Assembly (NCBI RefSeq): GCF_947623445.1
Contig: NC_135245.1
Coordinates: 6,765,501-6,829,500, forward strand
DNA length: 64,000 nucleotides
DNA from: Clavelina lepadiformis
Lineage: Eukaryota; Chordata; Ascidiacea; Aplousobranchia; Clavelinidae
Direction: 5' to 3'
The notes under the pieces are model-generated. The model ran no database searches. It had not been told where the DNA came from and saw nothing but the letters and a program-made list of their open reading frames with translations. Positions within the stretch are counted from its first letter, which is position 1, and every line of letters begins with the position of its first letter. This document shows positions 33,294 to 45,059 of this stretch, one piece after another. The position numbers and the translations under genes were made by a program.

Positions 33294-35200
33294 AAAAAAC
33301 CCAATACAATCGCATAATAACTCAATTTGGAATAAATTATAAAGTTTGGTGATTTTCAGTATTTTTTAATGCTAGCTCCATTACTATTGTGATGTGCTAT
33401 TTGGTGTGTGTCATTCATTGAAATTCAGTCGTGTTGTGCGCTATTTACAAAGTGTAATATGTTAGATATAATATGTTACTCAGATATTAATGTTGTGAGA
33501 TATTATTAACTTATTAGCTATTAATCATGAAGGCAATGATAAAACTCAGATATTAGTACGGCAAATCATTCCTTAAGTCTTATTTAAATATAAATCACAA
33601 CCTTCTGATAGTGTTTTAAAAGTAGCGGTAGGTTAACATAACTACATTGCTAAAGTATGACCCTACTGCTTTTAAAGACAACATGTTTGTTAGTTACAAT
33701 TGCTTGTTTTGGTATTCTATTTACCACCTGTCAATCATACGGATTGGTGGGTTGGTTAGGTTGCACTCACATGGCATCATAATTAGAACAAAAATCATTA
33801 GATCAGTCTTGCTTCGCTTGTAATGACACAGCAATTTGGCAGAGTTAGAACAGTTACGCATATCAAAAGAGAATAAAATGTCCCACCGCCCAGTGATGTT
33901 GCAAGTTCAATTTTCTTTGAACAAACAAACTTTTCCAGGAACAGACCCCATTTCCGGTAAAGAACTATTGATAATAAAGTCATCAGCAAAATCGCAAACT
34001 CAAACAAGAAAAACAATTAAATTCACAAATAAGTTTACTAAACGATAATTAAAATGAATACTCTACCAGTATGCGTTAATCTTTGAAAAGCTACAATACG
34101 GCAGCTGGAAGATTTCCACCTGTATTGATTTATACACATCGCTTACACAAGAATGAAAAAAAGTTTAATTTTAAACAATCTGTTAGGACTCGGGCAATAA
34201 ATACAACTAATGCGGGTTTAACAAAATTTGCTTTTGTTGGTAGTTTTGCCACAAAAGATATAATAAAAACTTATATTATCGGTTACCATAGTAAAAAAAA
34301 CAAGTAACCAGTTAATTGTTTATGCAAATTGCGTTTTTTAAACGCGATAAATGGCAGCTATTGAATTAGAAGCTGCCAACAGTAAATCTGCATCTTAATT
34401 TTATTGTAAGGTAATGTGGATATCAAGCAGACTGAATCAACTCAGAGTGGATTGGATTGTTTCTTTAACAAAAAATATGATGCAAACAAAGTAATGTAAC
34501 ATAGGCAAAGTACTACCACGGCATATTGTCGTCAGCAAAAAAAAAACATTTTAATTCGGCCCACTGTCTTCTTAAACCCAATTCATCAACCAAGATGTGA
34601 TTACATTACATAAATAACACAAGTTTTGTAAGATAAACGCAGTAGCGTTATCGAGCCTATTGTAACCATAAATCTTTACGAACCATGAAATATCGTATAT
34701 ACCGCTAAATTGGCCCACCTGCTGTAAAAGCCAACCACTGGTTTTTGGGTCCAAAATATTGCTTTTAGCCTATACTCACTCTGTAAGCCCATGCCAAGTT
34801 TTGGCTTTTGACTACAATACAATAATTGCACCTCACACCTGTCTTGAAGTCTTTGTATGCCATCCTTCAAATTCATAACAGTGCATTGTGCTTCTGAAAA
34901 AAGCCGTCCTACAACGTAATCGTTATCAGTAGCAATACAACTTCCTGCAAAATTCCTTGTTTAGCTTACTATTTACAAAGATTGTTTATTTTTTTCTTAT
35001 GCTGTTAAAGGAATTTGAATTGATGCATGCATTTTTCTAGATAATAAAAACATTACCATCATCTGCTTTACTCGCAAAGAATCACAACTACAACGACCAA
35101 GTGAACTCACAAGGAAAGGTGAAAGTGCGATACCATAACCGCAATCGAGAACTGTCTTCATGCGTTGTTTGTTTGTGTTGATTAGAAAAGAACGCAAGCC
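33294..35200. other. Intergenic, no gene recognised
   Basis: Several 60-75-codon frames exist on both strands (for example 33836-34048 and 34083-34307) but none resembles a family or has splice support. No repeat ends were found. Confidence 0.45.
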
Positions 35201-35209
35201 AATAATATT

Positions 35210-36115
35210 GGCAGCAGAGCTGGGGAACCATTCTTTCAAAAAAGAGCATCGCTCAAGCTCTCGCTCATCAATGAAAAAAAGAATTGTTCGTGCTTTTGTT
35301 CTTCTAAAAAGAAAAGAGCGCACTTGTTTTGCCGCACACACTTTTTTATTGATTAAAAAATATTTTCACTCCGGTGTGTTCCACTGAAATTGTAATTCTT
35401 TATCATTACTTTTTTAAATATTATAGGAAATTTCATGGAATCCCATGATGAAGAAATTTGTTTTAGTCACACCTGTCACAAATGATTAATTGACGAGTAG
35501 AATCTTATGAACCTTACAGAAATTTAGATAACGATGTTTAGCAGTTTTATATTCTTCAATTGCAAGTAGTGTTGCAAGTATTAACAATAATTATGTAACT
35601 ACATAACGGAGATGTTGTTAGGAACGCTTGGTACAAATTATGCTGTAACGCAACCTATTTTTTTTCTGTATGCAACCACTGTGCAAAGCGAATTGAAATG
35701 CTTGCGATATCTGCACTCGGCCCAGTAGCGGATAACAAGGCTTGTCATGTGATTATGTAACAAATAATAATCGCCTTTTGAGAACTACTGCTACGAGCAT
35801 AAATTGAGTATGGAAAGTATAGCGGTGACACTGCTTAACTGTCAAAGTGATATCACACTGCACGAAGCCCACGAGAAATATTGCTTTCGCATCTCATGCA
35901 GAAGTAGATCCCACACGATGTCAGTAAAGTCACCATAAGAAATTAAGTTTGGGAAAATGTTTGTCAGAGAATAAGTACGATTAAAAGCAACTACAGTTAA
36001 TAGCCTTTATCTTTATACAGCTCAACTTGACTTTAATATAAAACAAGACAAAAAGACAATTTTTTCTGGAAAAGTTACAGTGTCTGCCATCGAAAAAACG
36101 CAAATTTCACGAAAG
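35210..36115 (+). repeat. Dispersed repeat family, copy 2
   Basis: 35426-36115 matches 9603-10340 block by block (CATGGAATCCCATGATGAAG; GAGTATGGAAAGTATAG; GCACGAAGCCCACGAGAAAT; AAAACAAGACAAAAAGAC). The preceding part, 35210-35425, matches fragments at 14530-14690 and 9468-9490. Repeated GAGCG/CGCTC-type motifs near 35240-35330 give local dyad symmetry. No long frame or terminal repeat was seen, so the class is unknown. Confidence 0.7.
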
Positions 36116-38899
36116 TGAAACTCAATGTTAAGAAATTACTTGTAATATAAACCTGCTTTGCCAATAAACAACAATCATATCACAGTATTACCACAAAACA
36201 ACGCACGTAGCTGCGAGAAAACTTACGTAATTACTTACGGTCACATTGCATTTAAGCTACATAGCTCATTTCTGTCAGCTTAAAGAACAAGGTGTTTATA
36301 TCGAACTGTTTATATCGTTGTACTTAGTGTTGTGTATTATGCAGATTTTTCGTCACTAACTTTGCCAAGTACAAATTGTACGTGAAATTAGTTTCAAAGC
36401 AGCAATTCTGGCAGTAAAGATTTTATGCGGTTAGATTGAAATTTTTTGGGTAACATTTTATACTCAGCATATAAGCCCACTGCTGAATTTTGAGATGATT
36501 TGGACACAATCCAAAGTGGGTCTATAGGGTATGACACCATGCAACCTTTTGCAACCACAAATTAAATTATTGAAAAACTTGTAGTCAGTTGCTAGGGCTA
36601 ACGCAGGTGTACTTAAAAAAAGAGTAACAAAATGTTGTGCACTGACTGAGAAATTTAATCATATTTATTGTTAGGTTTTTGTCACAAAAATTTGCAAATT
36701 CACCACATTGTAATGTTATAAAAGTACTAGTAACTATAATGTCCCAAAGTAGTTTTTAGTTCAATTGGTGGTGTGGCATTTTATTGGTAACCAAATTTTA
36801 TTTGAATAAATTTAGTATTTACCTTTAGAAATCGGTTGAACATTTGATTGTTTGAGCAACTAAGGCATAGTATTCGATTGAGTATTCGGTACAGAAGTAA
36901 AAAATAATTGATTAATTAGTAATTTATATGTATATATATAATACATTAATTTTGACCGCTGTTAACTTAAATTGTAATCAATTTCCCATTAATAGGGTAT
37001 GTAGCGATTGGCAAAAAATAGCTGTTTCATAACACTATAAAGACTTACATAGTCACAATGCCAACAATGCCATTGGTGCATCATGATATGTAATTATGTA
37101 TAACAATCAACCAACCTACTCTGCATAAATATGAATTAAAAGAGCACAACTGGGATATAGTTTACCGCTATTTAGCTATAATATTTTTAAAATGATGCAT
37201 GAATTTGTCTTGTTGTGACACATGTAAAACCTGTCCTTTCCTGTTATTTTAAAGGTAACGTAACGATCTTCAGTTGAAAATGCTGCTTTACTCAACTAAT
37301 TACTGATTAAGGATTTATCTATGTATATATAATTAATCATACAAGCTCTGGAAGGTGTATGAAAAGTAATTGATGTATTTGTTCCAAACACACAGTTCAT
37401 TCAATTGAGCCCAATTGAAAAAAACATGGAAAATCAATTAAAATTTTAATCAAATATTGCATCCAGGTGTTAAGGTTGATTTATTTATATATCTACATAT
37501 TCTCGATTATAATGAATTACTTGGTAGATGTAATCTCTTTAATCTCAAATGGAAAGTAGGGCAGCTTTAAAACAAGAAGTCGTGCAAGCAAAAACGCAAA
37601 TTTTCACATGTTGGGGTGCACCCATACTGCATATTTTGTCTTTTTTGACAAGATCCTGGTTGCGCAAAAGGTCTATAAGGACAGTCTTAGACGAAGCCTT
37701 AATTTTTTGCTTAATTATTATAAATTGGAATTTAAACAACCAGGTTAAACAACATTTATAAACCTCAAGTGTGTTCAGGTGTCACCCTGGTGGCATATAG
37801 GTTTAGTCCAGATGCCTGTATGTGTTAATGGCCTACTCAGTAAGCAAACATATGCACCATAGCGGAAAGTATGGCAGCTGCACACACAAGATTTATCAAA
37901 GAGCATGCCGAATTTCTTTATCATCAGTGCGATTTAAAATAAATAAAAAAGAACAGCTGATGGTTTGAACACATTGCAATATAAATAAATAAAGCATTCA
38001 GGTTTCAATGCACAACAGCATGCCCATATTTGCATTTCTGCACGCATACACGCATTCCTGATACATTTGTATACTAGACCGGTAGACTCCAGCTACTTAA
38101 ATTGTGACGTCATTTGGTAGTACACTTCAACATTAGACCCTAAAGTTAAGTATGGCTTTGCTGTGCTATAGCCTAGTCGCCCAAAATGAAATATGTGGTA
38201 CTTGCACACATGCTGAGATTCATGAACATATACGCCATATATATTCAGATATTACTATACTATAAACTTCGCTCTTATCGTGAAATTTTTCAGCCTATTT
38301 TACTTTTTTTGCATAGCGTAGCGCCCTATAGCTTATACACAGGTAATAACAAGGTTATGCCTATATTATAGCCTAGTCATTATTCTCTTCCCCACCGCCA
38401 ACAAGAAATAATAGAATTGAAGGAATGTATCGTATCGCTGAATTCAATTGGCAACTGACAACGAACATGCATGAATAAAAACTTAGGCTTCAGGGCAATC
38501 AGGTAACCTACCTATGTTCGTTGACGTCCAGGAGAAATTTATTTCTGCCACATTACGGTACAGTATTTCATAATCGCACATTCCAAAAAACCACTTGAGC
38601 GCGTAAACAAATAAAGTCGTGTTCTTTGGTCATAGACACCTAACAACAGATTTTCTCAAATCACATAGGCCTATTTTGAATTTTGTGGGCTCACTTCCTC
38701 GGAACAATTAGGATCTTCAGAAAACGTTTTCATGAGTGTTACAAACAAGATAATATTTATTTATACTGTAAGGTTTCAGTTCATAAGCCGAAATTAGACT
38801 ACTTTTGTATTTAAACAATTTTTTTCATGTGACGTAACTTTAACAGCATAGGTATGGTAGTGCACTGTAAAAGGCATGCGGAGCTTCAGGTAATAGGGT
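36116..38899. other. Intergenic, no gene recognised
   Basis: AT-rich sequence. The 70-codon frame at 37549-37761 (+) overlaps an equally long frame on the other strand and has no recognisable motif. Nothing else can be supported. Confidence 0.45.
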
Positions 38900-39230
38900 G
38901 GTATGGTATGATAATATTTATCCTAGGACTGAGGAAAGTCTTTGCATGACTAAACCCCGACGATAATTCTTCATCGAGCCCCGGTTACCGAGCTAGTCTT
39001 TGTGCAAGTTCCGTTTGTTACACATTTTTTATTTTGTTTTTTATATACAGTAGTATTCCCGAATTTAGAACTGTCCACAAGATCTACTGAACAGGAGCTA
39101 GTGTTGTTAATGCATTGACCAAGGGTATTACAAGTTTACAACGGTATGGCGTCACGGGCTATCGAATACGGAACACAAGCAACATTCGTTGCTAGACCAG
39201 CCCTCGAACCACTCGGCAACCGAGACGACA
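38900..39230 (-). repeat. tRNA-derived SINE, second copy
   Basis: Reverse-strand copy of the family at 16377-16682. On the minus strand it begins near 39230 with GTCGTCTCGGTTGCCGAGTG, continues GGCTGGTCTAGCAACGAATG, later GCTCCTGTTCAGTAGATC, then GTTTAGTCATGCAAAGACTT and AGGATAAATATTATCATACC. The A-box-like head is nearer to a tRNA-Leu/Ser than in the other copy. Confidence 0.75.
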
Positions 39231-39304
39231 AATAGCTCGTATCAGGCCTCTTTGAGCCGTTTCTGCTTGCACATTGTCGTAGTTTCTAGCTTGATCGTGT
39301 TTCT

Positions 39305-39480
39305 GTTCATTGGTCCTGATGACAGTGCTGGCAATATAACAAACAAAAAATGCCTAGGTTATCTATCCATCGCAACTTCCACAAAAAACAAGGTCGATAA
39401 CCGGGGCTCGAGCGGTGAGAAATCATATCCAAGTTTAAGTCATGCAACGATTGTTCTCAATACGAGGATAAAGATTCTGG
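39305..39480 (+). repeat. Partial SINE interrupted by a hAT element
   Basis: GGGGCTCGAGCGG, GTTTAAGTCATGCAACGA and GAGGATAAAGATTCTGG follow the order of the SINE body and tail. The tail is cut at 39480 by the element at 39481-40067 and seems to resume at 40076 with TATGATATC. Divergence is higher than between the two longer copies. Confidence 0.5.
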
Positions 39481-40067
39481 TAGGGTTGGATTATCCGGAT
39501 AACGGTTAACCGATTAACCGCAGTTTTTTTTCCTATCTGATATCCGGATATAATTCTGCCGGTTAACCGGCTAAAAGAGTATCGTTGCTAATGCGTTTTA
39601 CACTTTTTAGTAAGTTTGAACATTCTTTGTTACGTAGAGGCTGACTCCCGCTGAGCGCAATTAAACCTTTGTTCACACTTCTATTGTCTTATACTGTACT
39701 GTACTTTCAACTACGGTACTCGTAAAATGCACCAGTGAAATTTACTATCACGTCACAAAGAAAGCATAATGAATGATTCTTTTAATTGATGCACAATTGA
39801 TGCATTGTGCTTTATAAGGAGGGCGTTGCAGAAGCAGTGAACATTAAATTTGCGTGATTTTTCTCGTATTCGCTCGTACTGCGCGTGTACGTAGATCTAC
39901 AATAAAACTGTGTAATGATTTTACAATCCATTTTTCATGCAAACCTCGTGAAATCGATTGTTTCACTTAGCAGTTATCTAACCGGTTAACCGGTTAGATA
40001 AATTCTAAATATACGGATATATCCGTTATCCGGATAGTAAAAATTATTGATATCCGAACTAACCCTA
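39481..40067. mobile_element. Ac-like hAT MITE, copy A (587 bp)
   Basis: Ends TAGGGTTGGATTATCCGGAT at left and, on the other strand, TAGGGTTAGTTCGGATATC at right. Exact 8-bp target duplications GATTCTGG lie at 39473-39480 and 40068-40075. Subterminal dyads CGGTTAACCG and ACCGGTTAACCGGT lie near both ends. No transposase frame. It interrupts a SINE tail. Confidence 0.93.
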
Positions 40068-40075
40068 GATTCTGG

Positions 40076-40519
40076 TATGATATCAATAACCATCAGGATT
40101 TTTTCTAGTTTGCTTATTTTGGTTGGGGTTTAAACATAAAATTAAAGGATTGAATTGTATTGTAATGTTTATATTTAGCTATTAACCGTGTGGAGTGAAA
40201 GTAACGATGCTAACTGTCGTAGTTATAGCGCAATAAAACACATACACACGAACAATTAATGAGCAGTAAAAAAGTCGTAATGCCCAAGGGAAAAAAACAT
40301 GCAAGATAGCAATAATACAATTGTGCTATACTGTAAGATGTTAAGCCATCTAAACCCACAAACTAGTTAACATAGTATCAGTGTTCACTGGGAAAAAACA
40401 CGCCTATTTGTTGTATTATTATTATTGATTAACCGCTTTGGATTTGGATTGCTCTCAAGTCCGACCCTTATGCCGAACTCCAAATTTAATTGTCTGTCCG
40501 GAAACATTTTCACTCATAC
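40076..40519. other. Spacer between the two inverted hAT copies
   Basis: About 440 bp of AT-rich sequence, starting with a probable SINE tail remnant (TATGATATC). No coding frame seen. Confidence 0.5.
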
Positions 40520-40527
40520 GCCACAAC

Positions 40528-41417
40528 TAGGGTTAGTTCGGATATCAATAATTTTTACTATCCGGATAACGGATATATCCGTATATTTGGAATTTATCTA
40601 ACCGGTCAACCGGTTAGATAACTGCTAAGTGAAACAATCGATTTCACGAGGTTTGCATGAAAAATGGATTGTAAAATCATTACACAGTTTTATTGCAGAT
40701 CTACGCACACGCGCAGTACGAGCGAATACGAGAAAAATCACGCAAATTTAATGTTCACTGCTTCTGCAACGCCCTCCTTATAAAGCACAATGCATCATTC
40801 AATCATTCATTATGCTTTCTTTGTGACGTGATACTAAATTTCACTCGTGCATTTTACGAGTACCGTAGTTGAAAGTATAAGACAGGGGTGGACAAACTGC
40901 GGCTCTCCGGCATGTTTTTTGTGGCTCTTCTAGTCGAATCGTAAAATTTCAAAGAAATTGTATAGGCTACCAAGACTACCGTTTATGAACGTTTCTCTCT
41001 TTTTCTTTTCCTTGTTTAGGCCAGCATTCATGACAAGTTGTTAATTATTCAAATTTAATGATATTTTTCGATTGAGGAATGCAGATATGGAAAAATTAAA
41101 CGATATAACTATTTATGACGTCATAAGTTCTTATGACTTGGCTCGTCAGTAAAAATTTAACAACCAAAGCGGCTCTCGGGTTCAAAAAGGTTGCCCACCC
41201 CTGGTATAAGACAATAGAAGTGTGAAAAAAGGTTTAATTGCGCTCAGCGGGAGTCAGCCTCTACGTAACAAAGAATGTTCAAACTTATTAAAAAGTGTAA
41301 AACGCATTAGCAACGATACTCTTTTAACCGGTTAACCGGCAGATTTATATCCGGATATCAGATAGAAAAAAACCCTGCGGTTAACCGGTTAACCGCTATC
41401 CGGATAATCCAACCCTA
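40528..41417. mobile_element. Ac-like hAT MITE, copy B (890 bp, inverted)
   Basis: The same family as copy A in the opposite orientation: it starts TAGGGTTAGTTCGGATATC and ends with the reverse complement of TAGGGTTGGATTATCCGGAT. Exact 8-bp target duplications GCCACAAC lie at 40520-40527 and 41418-41425. Removing the nested element at 40883-41203 with one target copy leaves about 561 bp, close to copy A. The two copies look very similar by eye, implying comparatively recent activity. Confidence 0.93.
40883..41203. mobile_element. hAT-type MITE nested in copy B (321 bp)
   Basis: Left end CAGGGGTGGACAAACTGCGG; right end on the other strand CAGGGGTGGGCAACCTTTTT. Exact 8-bp duplications GTATAAGA lie at 40875-40882 and 41204-41211. 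GCGGCTCTC-type motifs lie near both ends. It inserted after copy B. Confidence 0.93.
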
Positions 41418-41425
41418 GCCACAAC

Positions 41426-44400
41426 GACTTACTGGTGAACACGAATTTTTAGCAACGAAATACGAACCCTGCAAAGTCAATAGCTGCACTGACGAGATGT
41501 TCTTGCATGGAAACGTAAAATGATATTGACTAAATTCGTCGATGGCTACAAATAAATAAAAAAATTGTAATGATGGCAATAGTCCTTTGAAATCTACGCT
41601 GATGCGCCATAATACACTTGCAGTGAACTGGTGAGAAATGTTGTTTTTAATTTAAAAAATAGAGATTTAACGTTTTCATTAACCTATAAGACATTTTTCT
41701 ACAATTGCTTGTTTTACATTCTTGACAGATAATTATGGTAGATTCTTGATTCTGACTAAGTTGTAAAACTTTGTTATCCCAGAATGGAATGGCCTAGATC
41801 AGCACGAATTTCATATAAACCATTCAATTATGTAGGTATAGGGAGATAAAGCCTGGGGAATTCTACAACAGACTTTTTCGACGTCAACCTGATGTTTTCC
41901 AGATTCGTTAACGATTTTTTAAGAAAACTATCCGTGTTTGACACTCTAAAACTCAATTTTGGCATTTTAATCTTCGCTTTTATTTTTTATACTTAAAAAC
42001 TAATGAAATTGATGTTTGAAACTAATTATATAATCTAGTCGTAGCGACAAGCGGGGCGCTACACAATTTCCTCCCTTGTGAGGAGGCGTTACCAACGGTA
42101 CTAACTTCGTCGATTCCTGACGAGCTGTATGCCAGTATGAGCGGGCTACGTAGGCCCAACTTAATTCGCTTAATCACTTTATGTTAATAACATGTAGCCT
42201 ACAGAATTCTAATGAAACGCTTTTGCTTGTAGGCCTATAGGCTACAGTTTTGTTAAAATGAAAAAGCCAGCTAACAGCCAAAGTGTTGGAGTATGCTATC
42301 AACACTCACAAGCTGGAGTCAACATTTTTTACCACCAAAATTCAGTGAGATAACTTCTTTAGTTTAAAAGCATCTTTTCAACTAAACCGTAATCAATGAT
42401 TCTTGGATTTATTCACACAATAGAAATTTTTTTAAATGAAATAGTTTATTAAATATGCAAACATGCAGTAGGGCAGGCTATATAGTATATAGCCTACTAT
42501 ATTTCATTTTTTATAAGCAAAATATGTAAAATAATATTTTATTGGTAACAATGACTGTCAGTTAAGTAGCTAGCATAGGGCATTTAATATCACAAAACGA
42601 ATACTCCGTTGTAAAATTTAATAGGTGTTCTTCAAGTATGAGTTGTAAACATAGACTCATCGACTGAAATTCATTATTATTTATAACCATGTTATATATA
42701 CGCAAGTACAATACCCTTTACAAAACAAGTGCATACGTCGCCAACCGTACACCAAGATGCAGCTTCCGCGTGTGACATACGTTCGAACATAAATCTTGTA
42801 ACAGGCTCAACGCGTGAAAAAATAATGGGGCAGTAGGCCAATAAATGGAAAAAAGTTCTGAAATACGTATAATTGTATTAATATTGTAACCAGTAACGGT
42901 CAGCTGTAAATGGTTACAATTTCTATGCAGCGTTCATGTGCCATGCTTACTAACTGATCCTATTTCCGCTCTTTTTCTGATAGTAACCTCAGGCTACACT
43001 TCTTGAAGGTAAATACGTGCTATTTGTGCAGAAACAAACGAATGGGTTGTATGCACAAAACGTTGCAAATTTGGCAGTGACGACTTAAGTAGGAAAAATC
43101 GACTGGTCATGGATAATTCGAAATGATCTTTAGACTTACGCTACGGTCAACACCAGTATTCTTGATGACACAAAATACTTGTAGGTTAATTATTTATTTA
43201 CATATTTTGGTTAACTTGGCAAAAACACACGTCTTCTAATTAATTGTTCTAGTACGTAAGCTAAAACCATGATTTTGTTGATGTATTTTGTTTGTCGGTG
43301 TAAATAGGCTATTTCCGCAACGGCATGGTTTGAAACATTGGCTAGCAAGTTCGGCACTGATTGCCTGAAGACCATAACGGGATACGATCCATCACCGTCT
43401 TTTATCAAAATACAACGGAAAAGCGTATAGACGCCGAATGCTTTCAAATAGAACTTTCTGGGTTAAATGCTACAAAGTTTCTTTGTTTTATTATTCTTTT
43501 GTCTACTATTTAATGACAGATAGTGCCCTCTTTGTGCAAATAAAACTTTCATATTAGTCCATGCATAAGAACTGTGATTTATAAATTGACTGCGACTGGA
43601 TAATTTCTGAAAACCGAAGTATTAACTTCAAAAACAACCAGCAGATTAGGGCGCAACACGTGCGGAATTAAACGGTAGCATGATTCTATTCTGAAGACAC
43701 TGTGTGGTGTAATTTCGATATAAATTCTTTTGCCTACTTGGCAATCAGGCACCGCATTAACCCAAATCGCTTTGAAATGAATTGTTGATGAAAGCGTAGT
43801 ATTAACCTCATATGGAGGGTTTATGAGTCAGTAATTTATAAAGTTTGTAAAACACTGCCACTGGTCAAAGGTTTTTCTGATATAAATAGTTTTTGTACCA
43901 TAAACTTTGCACAATAAGCATTATCGCTCAAGGTGGAATCAAGTGGTAAAACAAATAAATAAAAAGATCTAGGCAGGAAAAATATCATGCACAGTGCGAC
44001 AATCTCTAAGATTTAACAGCTCAGACAACTTGCATTTCTCTATACATCAAGGACCTAAAAGTTCTGTAATGTGAAAAAACTGGAAATAAAGTTAAGGAAA
44101 ACATCTGTCCCACACAAATGAAAAACCAGTTGAAATTTTAAAGAAGCTAAATTCATTATTTGGTTTATGACTAATCACATGACACCAATTACTTCAGTTT
44201 TTACTGAAAACGATATTCTATGATGGTGTACGTCGGCAAAGAAAAGCCAGTTTATTAAATACCCTTTCTAATAAACGGCAGCTTTCCAAAGTGACACTCT
44301 GAAAATGACAAAAGCAAGCGCAGTTTTGCATTTAACCCGAAGTAGTTTAAGATTTCAACTAATGCATACTTAATGTACCCACAAAAAATCATGGCAACGT

Positions 44401-45059
44401 AGTTTTGTTTGTTAAATCTTAACTGAAACAATGACAAGTAAGTTTTTCGTGTGGTCGAAGAACTGGCATAATATGATATTGACAAGCGCGAGAACAAGAA
44501 ATTTAATTCCGACAAGCTATCACTTGCTCACGATAGAAATATATCAATGGAAACGCCTTTTCAAAGTTAAGTGTGGATTTGAAAAATTAAACAATTAACT
44601 AGCATAATTTCAATATAAAAATTTTGAACCAACTTAAACTGGATGTGTCTGTCTATTAGGTAGTTGTATTTATTAGCCATAGTACCTTTAAGCGGATATC
44701 AATGTACTAAACATGATTACTTCGTATTTTAAGACAACGTGGTCAAACTAAAAGCCTGCGAGCTCTTTTAACTTTGATCTGAAACATCAACTTTTTATTA
44801 GAAACTTTTGATTGGAGCTACTAGCAACTTGATCTATGGTTTCAAAAATTTGAATCGTTTTTAAAATGGGGATGTTTCAAGTAGATTCGGGCCAAACTCG
44901 TGATCTGTTTTTTGAAAATAAGAAACAGAAAAACGTTCAGTTTTTGGTTGTATGATCGACCGAAAAGACAGTGAAATGGTTGCGAGAAGTTTTAGTGAGA
45001 CAGATTTACTTTATCAATCACCAACAAGATGACTATTTTAAGCAAGGTTATGTTGCTCG
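41426..45059. other. Intergenic, no gene recognised
   Basis: No frame resembles a known family on either strand; the 78- and 86-codon minus frames at 43211-43447 and 44255-44515 have no motif or splice context. TAGGC(C)TA motifs cluster at 42198-42240. The right edge is the 3' side of the carrier gene. Confidence 0.45.

Noticed and set aside
37545-37761. Overlapping 64- and 70-codon frames on opposite strands
   Set aside because: Mirror frames with no motif; chance openness is the simplest reading.
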